In this document: positions 12,948 to 24,301 of the stretch, in pieces
Layout of the letters: each line of letters begins with the position of its first letter
How positions within the stretch are numbered: the stretch's first letter is position 1
DNA from: Cheiracanthium punctorium
Lineage: Eukaryota; Arthropoda; Arachnida; Araneae; Cheiracanthiidae
DNA: 64,000 nucleotides
Assembly (NCBI GenBank): GCA_038373885.1
Contig: JAWZYV010019980.1
Location: 930,001-994,000 of the forward strand
Direction: 5' to 3'
Notes under the pieces: generated by a model
Database searches by the model: none
What the model saw: only the letters and a program-made list of their open reading frames with translations
What the model was told of the DNA's origin: nothing
Position numbers and translations under genes: made by a program

Positions 12948-13097
12948 GAGACCGTATCCAGGGGTCCGGACCCTCCCCCCTCCCCAAAAAAATTGATTTT
13001 TGTTAATAAAATAATAATAATGACGTCTTTTTGTGAAAAATTCTGCCTTTTCCACGGTTTGGACCCTGCCTGAAATTTTTGTCTGGGTACGGCCCTG
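12948..13097. mobile_element. Small hAT-type MITE
   Basis: The left end, GAGACCGTATCCAGGGG, resembles the common CAGGGCCGTATCCAGG terminus, and the right end is GGGTACGGCCCTG. Flanks GATTATTT (12940-12947) and GATTTATT (13098-13105) agree at 6 of 8 bases, an eroded 8-bp duplication. Confidence 0.45.
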
Positions 13098-13167
13098 GAT
13101 TTATTCCTTGCATATGCCTTGCTTCTGGCTATCACTATTTTGGGGAAATTAAAATAATTCCTTATAA

Positions 13168-13176
<9 letters not shown>

Positions 13177-13199
<23 letters not shown>
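13177..13199. repeat. (TA)n microsatellite
   Basis: An alternating AT tract preceded by ACATACA. Confidence 0.9.
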
Positions 13200-13309
13200 G
13201 AATGTATCTGGTAACAGCATTGATTATTATTATTTTTTAAATATTTGGGAAACATTAAAAGATATTTTCTATATAGCATCAATATTTATCCTATCTTGTG
13301 AATTCATTG

Positions 13310-14300
13310 AAAATAAAATCCAATATTATAAATTTAATATTTTGCCCATTTGAAGTCAAATTTTAATACTATTGAATCTTAAAGTATTTGAAATTTATCA
13401 ATAATATTGAGTGTATATTAGAAATATTTCCAATATTATTAAGTACTAATTACTTTTAATTATTAAAATTTACATATATGTGAATACTTTGAGAGTAAAG
13501 ACCCTTCCAGTATTGGTAAAAACTAGAGTTTAGCCCTGATATATGCTCAAAATGTTATTATTATTTGTACAATTTTAATTAACATATGAAGTGTGTATTG
13601 ATATATTAATTATATATTGAGAATATTTCTGAAGCAGTCTCACTACCAATGAACTTTTAAATATTAACTCAATATTGTGAAAACATTGATATCAAAAACC
13701 AATAATATTACAAAGTAGTAAGTGAACACATTGAGAATAAACAGTTTCCAATATTGGTAAATAAAATTCCAATATTGGTAAAAATTAGCATTTAGGTCCG
13801 ATAAATTCTCAAAATAACATTATACTTTCAGTATGACTATACTAATACCTTTTCCACTGAATTTAACATACAAAAAAATATATTCTTAATATAGGGTTGT
13901 ATTGGAAATATTTTTGAAGTAGCCCTCAATTGATAAAATTTTTTTAATGTTAACTCAATATTGTTAAAAAAAAAATTGAAAACAAAGATCAACTGTAACT
14001 TCGTCAAATGTATCAAATGTAACTTCGTACAAAGTAGCAAAGTTAATATTTGCCTCAGATATATTTAAAATGCATTTATAGTATTTGATGTACATTGGAA
14101 ATATATTCAATATGGATAAGTAATTACTTTAACTTTATACCATTTTTAATTTTTTGGTTAATATTTACTCAATATTACACTGGGAATAAAGCTAGTATTG
14201 GTAAAAAGTAGAAAGTTGATATTTAACCTTTATATTGTAAAAATTATAAAACTTTGCTGCTATTGAATTTAAATTAAATATATTTAAAAATGTATCTGCA
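13310..14300 (+). repeat. Left inner repeat of the giant element, AATATTG-rich
   Basis: CAATATTG, TTGGTAAA and similar words recur. A stretch at 13750-13800 (CAATATTGGTAAATAAAATT) matches the reverse complement of 22990-23012 almost exactly and stays similar for tens of bases further. Inner parts near 14040-14080 match the reverse complement of about 20995-21030. These are long, diverged inverted repeats. Confidence 0.7.
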
Positions 14301-14315
14301 ATATCGAGCGCCTTG

Positions 14316-16495
14316 AAAATATTCTTCATATCACCTACAAACCCCACCCTCACAAATCCCAACCCTCAACCTCCTTCTACCTCTAAACAAAACCACCACT
14401 CATCATTCACCCACCCCTTACCCCTCTAACCCATTAACACCCCCCCCCACCACCCAACTCAACAAACTAACCTCCAACTAACCCTAAACATAAAATAAAT
14501 TAACTACCCCCTACCCTTCCACTCCTATCCCTAAACCCCCATCAATTCTTATCAATACACTCCAATCTACATACCCCACCACCTCTTCTCAAACACCTCC
14601 AAAACAAATAATCCTACCACACCAACAAATCTTACCACATATCACCCCCCTCCACTCCCACCTCTAAACTTCCACCCAACACCCCCTATATCCTCCCACA
14701 AATCACATAACCCATAACCAAAACAATATCCCACCCCCACCATCCCTAACAAAAAACACATTACCAAACCTCCCCCAAACCAACCCCCTACAACCCCCCC
14801 CCACCCCACTAACATCACCTCACAAACACACCCCACCCCTCCACCACCACCAAAATCAAAAACCCACTTAAAACAAAACCTCACCAAACAACCCCAAAAA
14901 AACCCAAACAACCCCAACCCCTACAAAAAAAACCAAAACCCACCCACCTCCCATCCCTTCAATCCAATAACACTCCCCTCCCAACAAATCCCAACCCAAA
15001 CCTACAAACACCTCCCCCACCCTCCAACATCCCCCCCCCCACCTAACCCCTCTACCACTACACAAACCAATCCCCCCCCCCCCACCCCACCCACCCACCC
15101 ACCAATAATTTACCCACCCCCCACACCCACACAATCATCACCCAATAACCATACCACACATAAATTCCCAAACCTCTCCACACAAAAAACAAAAACCACC
15201 TCCCCTTCCACCCCACAAACACCCCATTCCCACAAACACAATCAATCAAACAAAAAAATATCCCCTTTTACCCTCCACAAAAATATCTTCCCACCACCCA
15301 CCACACCCACCCCCCCCAACAAACACCAACCCCCCATCCAAAATAATCCACCCCCCAAAAATACAATACCCCCCCCAACAAACCTTAAACTCTTCATCTC
15401 CCTCCACCTTAACTCCACCAACCCCCTAACCCCCCCCTACTCCCCCCTCCTCCCCAAATACTCAATCACCTCCCCCTCCACCAATCCTAAACTCTCATCT
15501 TTATCCCCACAACCCACCACTCACCATAATTTATCTTTTTTCTTTATTATCAACCCCTCCCCTCAAAAAAAAACAAACCCCCCCCCCCAAAAATCCCACC
15601 AAACACCACAACCCCCACCCCCAAACACAAAAAACCAACACACCACCCACCAACAAACAAACAAACACACCCTACAAAACACAAAACCCCAACCCCAACC
15701 TCACCCCAACCCCAACCACAAAACCCCACCAACACCCAACACACCCCCCCCCCAACCAAAACCACAACCAAAACATCCTCCACACACAACCCCCCATCCC
15801 AACCTCAACCACACATCCACCACCATCCCTACCACCCAATCCCCCCCCACACACACTAATAACTCCCCACTAACCCAACACCCTCTTTACCCCACCCCCC
15901 TCCCACCCCAACCAGCCCCCCCAACACACTCACCTACAACCACCCCCCCACACACCCCAACCACCCTCTAACTAAACTCACTCCCAAACACTAAACTCAT
16001 CTAACCAACCCACACCCCCCCCCCCCAACCACAACCCTCCTCATCCTCTACCCCCCAACTGCACCAATCTCACCTCCCCCTATCCTCACAAAAATTACAA
16101 TCCTTCAACAATCTTAATATCATACACCCAATCCCCCATCTATCCACACCCCCCCAACAACCCAATTAACACAATACAACCAATAACCAAAACAACCACC
16201 CCCCATTCAACCCCATCTACAACCCCACAAACACTTCAACATTCACCTCATTCTAACACCACTCACATAACCCTACAACATCAACCCTAACCCACCATAC
16301 ACAAACCCCCCCATACCAACCCACAACGCACCTCAATCCTCCCTAACAAACCCAATATCAATCCACACCACTCTCCCCCACTCCCATAACCCACCCACCC
16401 CAGAACAAACTCAAAACACCACACCAACCCTTCCCCACCACTCCCTCATACACGCCCCCCCACTCAAACATCTACAATCTACCCCTCATAAAATA
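14316..16495. other. G-free tract: 2.18 kb with five G on the + strand
   Basis: From 14316 to 15914 there is no G at all (1,599 bases). In the whole 2,180 bases G occurs only at 15915, 16061, 16328, 16403 and 16454. Bases are mostly C and A with some T, in no fixed repeat unit, with C runs up to about 13. Both edges are abrupt: ordinary AT-rich sequence with G precedes 14315 and resumes at 16496. The - strand frames here (G, V, W, F rich) are composition artefacts, not genes. It could be a real strand-asymmetric sequence or a consensus error. Confidence 0.9.
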
Positions 16496-17729
16496 GGAAA
16501 AATATAGTATAGTGTGTACATGATAGTGTACAAATTTAAATTCTCCAAACTACAAACGCACAGCTTAACACTTTCAACTAGGTGTATGAAATTTACCGAG
16601 GAATAAGTCAGCAGATCTTTTCATTTGATTCAGAAAACATTTTGTTTATAGTTTTCACTAAAATCGGAGGATAACTTTATAATAAAAAGTCTGCAAATCT
16701 ACATACATTTTGGAACACCTTTAGGAGCAGGTTAAATACAATTTTGGCAACAGCACAAAAGCATACCGAAAAATGGTAATAATAAATACTATTCTTATTA
16801 CCATTTTTCATATTACCATATTTATGTATGGTAATAATAAATACTTTCAAGAAACATTTACATATACTGTAACCTTCTGAGTAAGAGGAGGGAAGGGAAA
16901 CAGGGTTCCTACTGTTAAAATTGTACAAAATTATGAATAAATGAATAAAATAAAGATGTAGAATATTAAGCTGCTTTTTACATTTTAATATTTTGCCACT
17001 GAACATAAAAGCAAATGGAAAAAAAACTGCAATAAAACCTTAAATATAGCAGCTCAAAAAAAAAAAAAAAAATCTATTTTTTTACCTGCAAAAATAAAAG
17101 AAAAAAAACTTTAATTTTACAGATAAGAAATGCTTGTACTGTTTTATAAAATAATCTGTTCTCTATGTTCTATTAATATTAGAATATACTGATATGCAAA
17201 GTGATTGAGAGCACAAAATACTTTATTAAAAGTAAGGAACACATTGTAGGATTTACTTCACAAAATTTTATTCTGTGAGGTAAATCCTCTGAGGTAACAC
17301 AAAAAAGAATAATTGGGGACAGTATTGAAGCGAAAATCCCATATCAAAGCAATTTGGAATAAAATTATCCCTGAATCACAGTAACCTGTGCGTAATAACA
17401 AACATCAAACTAATAGTGACAAAATAAATATTAAACGCATTACTTACTATTGGTGAGTTAAATTTGCAAATTATTACAATCAATTAAAAAATAGAAAATA
17501 TTCAGGACTTGTAATATATTTTAGGTACATCAAAAATTGAGTAAAAAATAAAGTGATAACTTTGCAATAAAAACTTTTCATGCACAGCAAGTAAAATATC
17601 ATCAAATAACAACATTCTTAGCAAAGATCACATCTATATGTGAAAGATAAACAAAAGAAATAAATAATTAAACGGAAGTTTGAAAATACTTTTCATATCC
17701 AGTCTGGTAAATTACAAGGATTCAATGCT

Positions 17730-17878
17730 CAGAAGTGTAGCTAGAGGGGGACATTTGTCCCAGGGCATAGGATCCAAAAGGCACCAATTTGTATATAAAA
17801 CTTTTTCCAGTGCATTTTGGTAAACAGGAAGTGATGCAAATTTGTTCTCGGGCACTGAAAATTCTTGCTACACCTCTG
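17730..17878. mobile_element. hAT-type MITE (GTGGCGTAGCTAGAGG family)
   Basis: Starts CAGAAGTGTAGCTAGAGGGG and ends TTGCTACACCTCTG. It is the same family as the better copy at 47878-48054. The flanking 8-bp duplication is not clear here. Confidence 0.6.
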
Positions 17879-18480
17879 AGTACTGACCCCAATTAATAAC
17901 CTAGATCTTCTTGAAGTCAGTTAAAAACTAGACTAAAGATATTTTTGAGTAATATTCAAATATACATATGACAACATGTGAACACTGACAAGGTTATTGC
18001 ACTTTATTAATACTGCAGGCTTAAAAAATCTGAATTTACTAAGGAAGTAAAGTTTACATTTACATATTGTATTAGTAAAATTAAAAAATAATATATTTCA
18101 TCTGTTTTTACCACTAATGGTGGTACATGTAATATGGTGTCAAAACTGGTAGGCTAGTTTTCGATTTGGTTTGTACCAAAGTACAGATATGAGATTAACA
18201 AAAAAGGAAAAAAAGTCTGAAAGAATGTCCAAACAACTTTTGAGCAATTATACTTATGAATTTCAAGAGCAATAAATATTTTAATTTTTATTGATACTAA
18301 ATCTATCTTACTTATATACAATTTTGCCTTACTGAAAAATCAGAAAATTTTTGAAAAAAATGAAAAAACTGAATTCTTTATAAACATTGAAAAAGGTCTG
18401 AATATTAAACTAAATTCTTAAATCTCATCTCTGAAAGTAGCATTTTACAGTTTACATTTTAAACAACAACAGCAGTGACA

Positions 18481-18483
<3 letters not shown>

Positions 18484-18520
<37 letters not shown>
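18484..18520. repeat. (AAT)n microsatellite
   Basis: About twelve AAT units. Confidence 0.95.
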
Positions 18521-18522
<2 letters not shown>

Positions 18523-19372
18523 GTTACAGGAGTTTCAAGGTTTTACTTACAACATATTTTTAAAAGGTAGTGAGGGTGCAGAGTAAAAAAATTAATCTGA
18601 AGGGACTAAAAATTGATTTTTATACTTTATTTCATTGTTACTTCATAAAATGTTGCAAATAAGACTTGATTTTGCAAGCAATTTATTAACTTGGTGTCAA
18701 ATATGCAACTTGACATAAAAAATTTACATATAATAGAGATTAAATAAATGACAGAATATAGCATAACATAAAATGATATACTAAAGAGTTGCCTGGGTCA
18801 AATGCTTTAATAAAGAATACCACATTGAATTTTACAGTATAAATATTTATTGTTTTACTCATTGATGTAACTTTACCAAAAGTTATACTTTTTTTTCTTT
18901 TAAGAACAGCCCTAATAACTTTCTCAATTTACATGAAATTTATAAAATTTAATACATAGTCACTAACTGCCCCAAAGTAACATCACTTTAGGGAAAAAAA
19001 ACTAAAAAAAAAAACATATAAATCAATTTGGAAAATAAGAAAAAAATAAACTAAACAAAAAAGTAAACATCTCAAAAAAAAAAAGTTATTGACAATTATG
19101 AAATTATGCGATACAAGCTTTGAAAAAATTAGACCGCAGAGATCAAAAGTATGCAGACTTTGAACTAGTAATTAAGAACATTTAAAGAATAAATAAACAA
19201 ATAAAACAAAAATATGAATACCACTTATAATGCCAATAGTTTCTTCTCTTTTACAGCATGCCACTGACAAAAATTCAATGGTTTTCCACAGGACCAGTTC
19301 AGAGTACTAGAAAATAAAAAGATAATAAAGTGATAAACAGCCAAAATCAATCAGTTTTTCTTGTAACATATT

Positions 19373-19552
19373 TTATTCATCACTTGGCTCTGCAAGCTTT
19401 AAAGACAGGCTTCTCAAAAACTCGGTATAATTCAGAATGCTTCTTCATAGACAGCATGATGAACTTTTATAGAACAACAAAACTGCAGGTCTTATCCCAT
19501 TTTTAGGGAGAAATTCACGAAAGTGGAAACTGTATCTGATGGCTAATTCTCC
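19373..19552 (-). CDS. Candidate terminal exon with poly(A) signal, unrecognised gene
   Basis: After an acceptor (AG at 19554-19553) the - strand frame reads GELAIRYSFHFREF, LPKNGIRPAVLLFYK, SSSCCL and meets TGA at 19447-19445. The same frame then stays open for 23 more codons (RSILNYTEFLRSLSLKLAEP then SDE) to TAA at 19375-19373, which overlaps an AATAAA signal (19377-19372). So the real stop is either the TGA, or the TGA is a lesion or readthrough. A downstream frame-shifted reading also stays open. The acceptor tract is weak. The product is unknown. It is probably the last exon of the gene whose other pieces lie at 20007 and 21239. Confidence 0.4.
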
Positions 19553-20006
19553 CTCTATTTTGGACAATACAATATGTTATAAATTTTTTCTCTGAGTATT
19601 TCACTTCTATAAATTAACCATTTGTATTGCCATAAATACAGCTTGTGAAGAGAAATTCTGAATTTTCAAATTTCTGACATAGTTGAATTCTTTTAAAACC
19701 TGTTCAGAAATTGCATTATTTCTTGTAAAAAAAAAAATAATAACTTGATTGAAACATTTTGTTTCTACTCAGTGAGACACTTAATGAAACACAATTTTTG
19801 TGAGAAATCTACTACCCATCTGATTCAGTGCTTAAGATATACATTCTTCTAAAATGGGATGCTTTGCAATGCAAATAATAATAATAATATAAAATTCACA
19901 CAGACATGTGTATAAGGAACATTTATAACATATGATATGAATATAAAATTAACTCCCAAATTTAAAAATACACTGAAACAGTAAATAATTAAAAATAAAT
20001 ACATAC

Positions 20007-20090
20007 TTATATCTAAAGACATCCAAAGTAGTATTCACCCTTATCAAAGGTTCTTGAAAAATCACCCAGTCATCGCTGTTATTAACTCTC
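20007..20090 (-). CDS. Candidate internal exon, unrecognised gene
   Basis: Acceptor TTTTCTTGAAATATAG (AG at 20092-20091) and donor GTATGT (20006-20001) bound an 84-base piece with one open frame, RVNNSDDWVIFQEP then LIRVNTTLDVFRYK. The composition is protein-like, without the Lys/Asn/Phe runs of chance frames here. With the GTATGT donor its phase does not join directly to the terminal exon; a GTATTT donor three bases on would give phase 0 and join. I do not recognise the family. Confidence 0.4.
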
Positions 20091-20516
20091 CTATATTTCA
20101 AGAAAATGAGTATTCAGTACATAAAAAACATTCTAAAAGTTTCGTTTTCTAAAGCAACCAATTTATATGAATATTCATTTATTATCAATTTATATATATT
20201 TAACTAATGACCACCCAAGGTAGGAGTCTTCAGTTAAAATTTACATTTAAACATTATCACAAGAACAAATGATTCGGTGGTAGATCGAGGGGTAATGGGA
20301 TGAGTGGCTATAGGGCTTCATTCCCTCCCCCCCCCCCCCCAATCTCAAATCCAGGCAGCAATTACGACATAAAGTCGCTTGAGTCAGAAGTATGGGTCTA
20401 AATGGGGCCCCCCTTACATTTTGTTTCTTCACCGACTCTGACAATTGTCTTTCTGTATTTTCCACAGTATTTACCCGCTTGCCCATGATAATCAGGGAAC
20501 AATCATATTACATTAA
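20091..20516. other. Intron-like DNA with a C-run repeat fragment
   Basis: A C run at 20327-20340 sits in a GC-richer patch (20262-20480) that is probably a repeat fragment. A - strand frame there has no recognisable domain, but an extra exon between 20.1 and 21.2 kb would be needed to fix the reading phase. Confidence 0.4.
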
Positions 20517-20595
20517 ATTTTTCAGTAATATTTGACTTATTTATTAAGATATATTTTTCAGTAATATTTGACTTATTTATTAAGATATATTTTTC
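20517..20595. repeat. 36-bp tandem duplication
   Basis: A unit starting ATTTTTCAGTAATATTTGAC occurs at 20517 and again at 20553, followed by the start of a third. Confidence 0.9.
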
Positions 20596-21238
20596 AGAAA
20601 TTTGTATATGAATGCATTTAAAATTATTTCAGATTTTAAATGCAAAAATAATGTGTAACAGATAAACAGTGATAATTCGCAAGTAATAATATATTAAGAT
20701 GCTAACATATCAAAAAATATATACTTGTGCAATATATATGAGGAATATTTGAAATATACACCCAATATTGTGGATACATTTTAAATAAATTTAATTTAAA
20801 TTCATTAAGATTGACAATATAATGGGTAAATATTAATTTGCTACAATTTACATTAGTATTTATTTCCAATTTAATGATAATATTGAATAATTAAGTATAT
20901 GAACATGAAAAAATAAAAATACTATAAAATTAATTACTTGTCAATATTAGGAATACATTAGAAATATTACCAATGTTTACCTAATATTGTGGATACATTT
21001 TAAATACATTTGGGCTAAATATTAACTTGCTGCTATGTAAAAATACTGGTTTGGGTTTTCAATGTTTTACAATCCTGTGAGGTGCTATTTGAAAGTTTAT
21101 TGGTAATGGAACTACTTCAGAACTACTTCCAAAATATAGGCAATATTGCAGATACATTTCATTTAAATTCAGTAGAAAAAGGATTAAAATTATTTTGAAT
21201 TTTTAAGTAAATTTTACCAATATCATAAATTTATTTAC
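20520..21238 (-). repeat. Right inner repeat of the giant element, copy 1
   Basis: It shares order and words with 22340-23030 (TTTGACTTA, AAACAGT, TAAGATGCT, GTGGATACATTTTAAAT), so it is one half of a diverged direct duplication of about 700 bp. Both are inverted relative to 13310-14300. Confidence 0.75.
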
Positions 21239-21331
21239 CCTTAATGATACCCAGTAGAAGACCCAAACTCTGAAATCCATGCTGTCTGCTTTCTCAACAA
21301 TGTCAATAAATAATGAAATCTGTTCTGCTAC
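21239..21331 (-). CDS. Candidate internal exon, unrecognised gene
   Basis: A strong acceptor (GGTTTTCTGAACTTGCAG, AG at 21333-21332) and a donor AAGG|GTAAAT (GT at 21238-21237) bound exactly 31 open codons: VAEQISLFIDIVEKADS then MDFRVWVFYWVSLR. This is the best-bounded coding-like piece in the giant element. Its phase (0/0) does not fit the piece at 20007 directly, so an exon between them is missing or broken. Homology is unknown. Confidence 0.45.
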
Positions 21332-21390
21332 CTGCAAGTTCAGAAAACCACAGAATAATATTAAATACTTGAAAAATATAACATTAATGA

Positions 21391-21800
21391 TATGGGCACC
21401 CATAAGGGGGGGGCTCAAGGTAGGGAACTTGCTCCCCCCCTAGGAGAGGAGAGCAGGGGCAGGGACATACCCCAAAAAAAATTCTGGGAGGGTCCAAAAA
21501 TTTCGGAGGGGGTCCAAACGATGAAAAAGGCAGAAATTTTCACAAAAAGACTTCACCATTATTGCTTTGTTAATAAAAACTGAAATTTCGGAGGTGTTAC
21601 AGACCCCCACCCCCCTTCCTGGGTACGTCCTTTGCCAGAGGGTGACTGGTGGGGCTTCAGCCACCCTCGAAATAAGTAAACATAAGAAATGGAGAAAATT
21701 ACATATTCGTGGGTAATTTTGAAAGTTCAGCTTGAAATTTTTAAGGTTTAGATACGTCCCTAAGCCAAACTCACTCCACCCCCCCCCCCCACTTAAGTAT
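21391..21800. other. G- and C-run-rich repeat fragment
   Basis: GGGCACCCATAAGG then G runs at 21391-21450, a C-run patch at 21604-21615 and another at 21777-21790 look like ends of GC-rich MITEs, but I could not pair termini. Short frames here are shadows of these runs. Confidence 0.4.
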
Positions 21801-22339
21801 GTTTTTTCAATCTGCAAAGATATGTTCTGATTAAATGAATTTAAAATGAAATATGCTAGATAAATTTTAAGTTTATGAACATTTCCTATGCAATATGTGA
21901 AATAACCTTTATTAAAAATGAAGTCTTAAAAAAATGCAACTCAAAGCATGGCTTTTTCCATAACATTACAGAAATAATTCAGCAATCAAAATTAATTGAA
22001 TGTCAACAATATTATTTGAATTGTCTTAGACTGAACAAGTGTAAAGTAAGCTTTATTTAAGGGGAATAGATGAAGTGAATATTATCAAATACAATGAAGA
22101 ACCGTTCTGATTATACCATCTTTAAAATAAAACAAACTACATTAAAATCGGCTCATCCATTTGGGATCTATTTTGCCACACACACATCCAACTTTTAGAA
22201 AAAAAAAACCAGGCATTTAGTATCTTAGAATGAAAATTTAATAAACTAAATTCATATTCTGAAAAAATTTAAGGACCCCTTAAAATGGGGTGTCTGGGGC
22301 ATGTGCCCTCCTTGCTCCTGTGATAATCATGGTCTTATC

Positions 22340-23030
22340 ATCACAGGATTTTCAGTAGTATTTGACTTAATTATTAAAATATATTTTTCAGCAATTTGTA
22401 CATAAATGCACCTAAAATTATTTATCAGATTTTAAATTTTGAAATAATGTACAGTAGATAAACAGTCTTAATTCACCATTACTGTGATATTAAGATGCTG
22501 ACACATTAAAAATATTTGTTAGTACAATATGAGGGAAATTTATAATATACACACAATACTGTGTGGATACATTTTAAATATATTTAATTTAATTCATTAA
22601 CATGGACAATATAATGGATAAATGTTGCTAATTTTTACCAATATTAGTTTTTATTTCCAATATAATAACAATGTGAAGGATTGAGTATATTAGCATTAGA
22701 AAAATAATAAAATGGTATAAAAATATTTTTAAAAATTACTTGTCAATATTAAGAATACATTATAAATATTTCGAATTTTTACTTAATATTGTGAACACAT
22801 TGTAAAGATATTTGGGCTAACTACTAACTTGCTACTATTAAAAACTTTATCAGTAATGGAATTACTTCAGAAACATTTCCAGTATATAGCCAATATTGTG
22901 GATATATTTCATATGTTAATTAAATTCAATAGAAAAAAATTAGCATTATTTTGAATTGGTATCTAGGCTAAAAGGTAAGTTTTACCAATTTGAGAATTTT
23001 ATTTACCAATATTGATACACAACAGAAGAC
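22340..23030 (-). repeat. Right inner repeat of the giant element, copy 2
   Basis: A diverged direct duplicate of 20520-21238. Its outer end (22960-23012) is the part that best matches the inverted left repeat around 13750-13800. Confidence 0.7.
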
Positions 23031-23107
23031 ATAAAATCTACCATACCAAAATCTGCAAGGCTCTAAAATTAATACTGTATTACTAAATTTAATATTGTAA
23101 CACTTAC

Positions 23108-23260
23108 CTTTATTACCAGTAATATTAAACTTATCCGTTACTATACTATTGAATTATCCTTAAACAGTATACAAACTTTTCAATTCCAAAAATCTCGCAT
23201 TTAACACCAAAAACAATAACTTTTTTTCCGCGTTGAATCAGTTTACCAGCAGAAGTATCC
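23108..23260 (-). other. Possible 5' non-coding exon end
   Basis: A consensus donor AAAG|GTAAGTG lies at 23107-23102 on the - strand. The 150 bases before it have stops in all frames, so if used it would be untranslated or carry only the last codons. The upstream boundary is not visible. Confidence 0.3.
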
Positions 23261-23690
23261 CTTGTGTTTTTCGTACTACTAATGAAAGCTCACACATTCT
23301 GAATCACCTGCTACTTTCAGCTGGTTTCCCTGATTTAAAAGTGGACTTTCCTGAGGCCATCTGGGGTGTTCGATCGTAAATTATCCACTTTACCATATGA
23401 GAGAGAGGTTTGTGTATGTGTAAAAAGTGGAGAGGGAAATATTACACCACAACAACAGAGCGGTTATTTTGATCTAACAACGTATATATGTATATTCTAA
23501 GCGTGAATCTGTGCTAGAATGGGCAATAAGATAAAATGATGCACATAGACATATTGAAATTTAATCACAAAATATTTTTTTTCCCACGTTTATAATTTAT
23601 TTCAATATAAATTGCATACAATATATAATTGATCATTATTTTCTGCTTTTGATTTAAAATTTTGTTTATACTATTTGCAACAGGCGCGTA

Positions 23691-23825
23691 TCCTTCCTAA
23701 AAATCTGACCCTTTACTTAGTTTAAAATTTGATACTGAGGCTACAGTTGAAACAGCTTGCTTACAATTTGATACACAGGTTAGAGCCCTCTCCACCCCCG
23801 AAATAAAATCCTGACTGCACCACCG
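23691..23825. mobile_element. hAT-type MITE, diverged
   Basis: Starts CAGGCGCGTATCC and ends TGCACCACCG. Flanks ATTTGCAA and ATTTACAA agree at 7 of 8 bases. The interior (ATTTGATAC, then CACCCCCGAAATAAAATC) matches the copy at 55545-55674. Confidence 0.65.
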
Positions 23826-24171
23826 ATTTACAAACACGCATCAAAACATGCTCAAATATTATATACAGAAACAAAAAACGAATGCAAGATTTCAGCTATA
23901 TAAGCATAAATAACATACTACGATCAAGTATAGAGACGGATCCAAAGATCAATTTCTCGGAAGGGTATAAAATTAAAAGAAGCAGGCTTGTTTAAGTCTT
24001 AAAAACAAAATGTATAGTAAAGCAAAATGTTAACCCTAACCAAAGCAATGTCTGTCGGAAGAGCTGGAGTCCTAATGGATCCGACACTGAATCAATGTAT
24101 CTTATATGTTGTGAATTATCAAATTTTAAATAACATTTACAATAATTGAAAAGTTATAAGGTTTTACTTAC

Positions 24172-24301
24172 TTGTGTTAGCTAAAAGTATTCCATTACTT
24201 GTATGCAGTTGGTACTTCGCAACTGCAGTCCAATTCCAATATGGCGTCGTTTGGGTGTGGAAGCAACGCACTCACTCCTGCTGAAGTGAACGCATCATGG
24301 G
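24172..24301 (-). promoter_or_regulatory. Putative promoter and 5' non-coding first exon
   Basis: Reading leftward, TTTCCCATGATGC (CCCATGATGC at 24301-24292), a motif of the CCCAxxATGC promoter type, precedes GACGCCATATTGGA and about 100 bases ending at a strong donor ACAA|GTAAGT (GT at 24171-24170). GC content rises here. Short ATG frames in it stop at once, so it would be untranslated. It lies just inside the right motif array and would drive the exons at 21239, 20007 and 19373. Confidence 0.35.

Larger units (their letters stand above)
16496..19371. other. AT-rich interior of the giant element
   Basis: A-rich on the + strand, with many A runs (17056-17071, 19071-19083) and the (AAT)n repeat at 18484. 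A + strand acceptor-like tract (TTCTTCTCTTTTACAG, ending 19256) has no supported exon after it. No gene is supported apart from the 3' end at 19373. Confidence 0.55.

Noticed and set aside
14642..15854. Five - strand open frames rich in Gly, Val, Trp and Phe
   Set aside because: They arise because the - strand lacks C, which makes stops rare and codons biased; there are no domains, starts or splice signals.
20247..20486. An extra exon of the - strand gene in the giant element
   Set aside because: The frame crosses a C run and a GC-rich repeat patch, and no consensus acceptor and donor pair brackets it.
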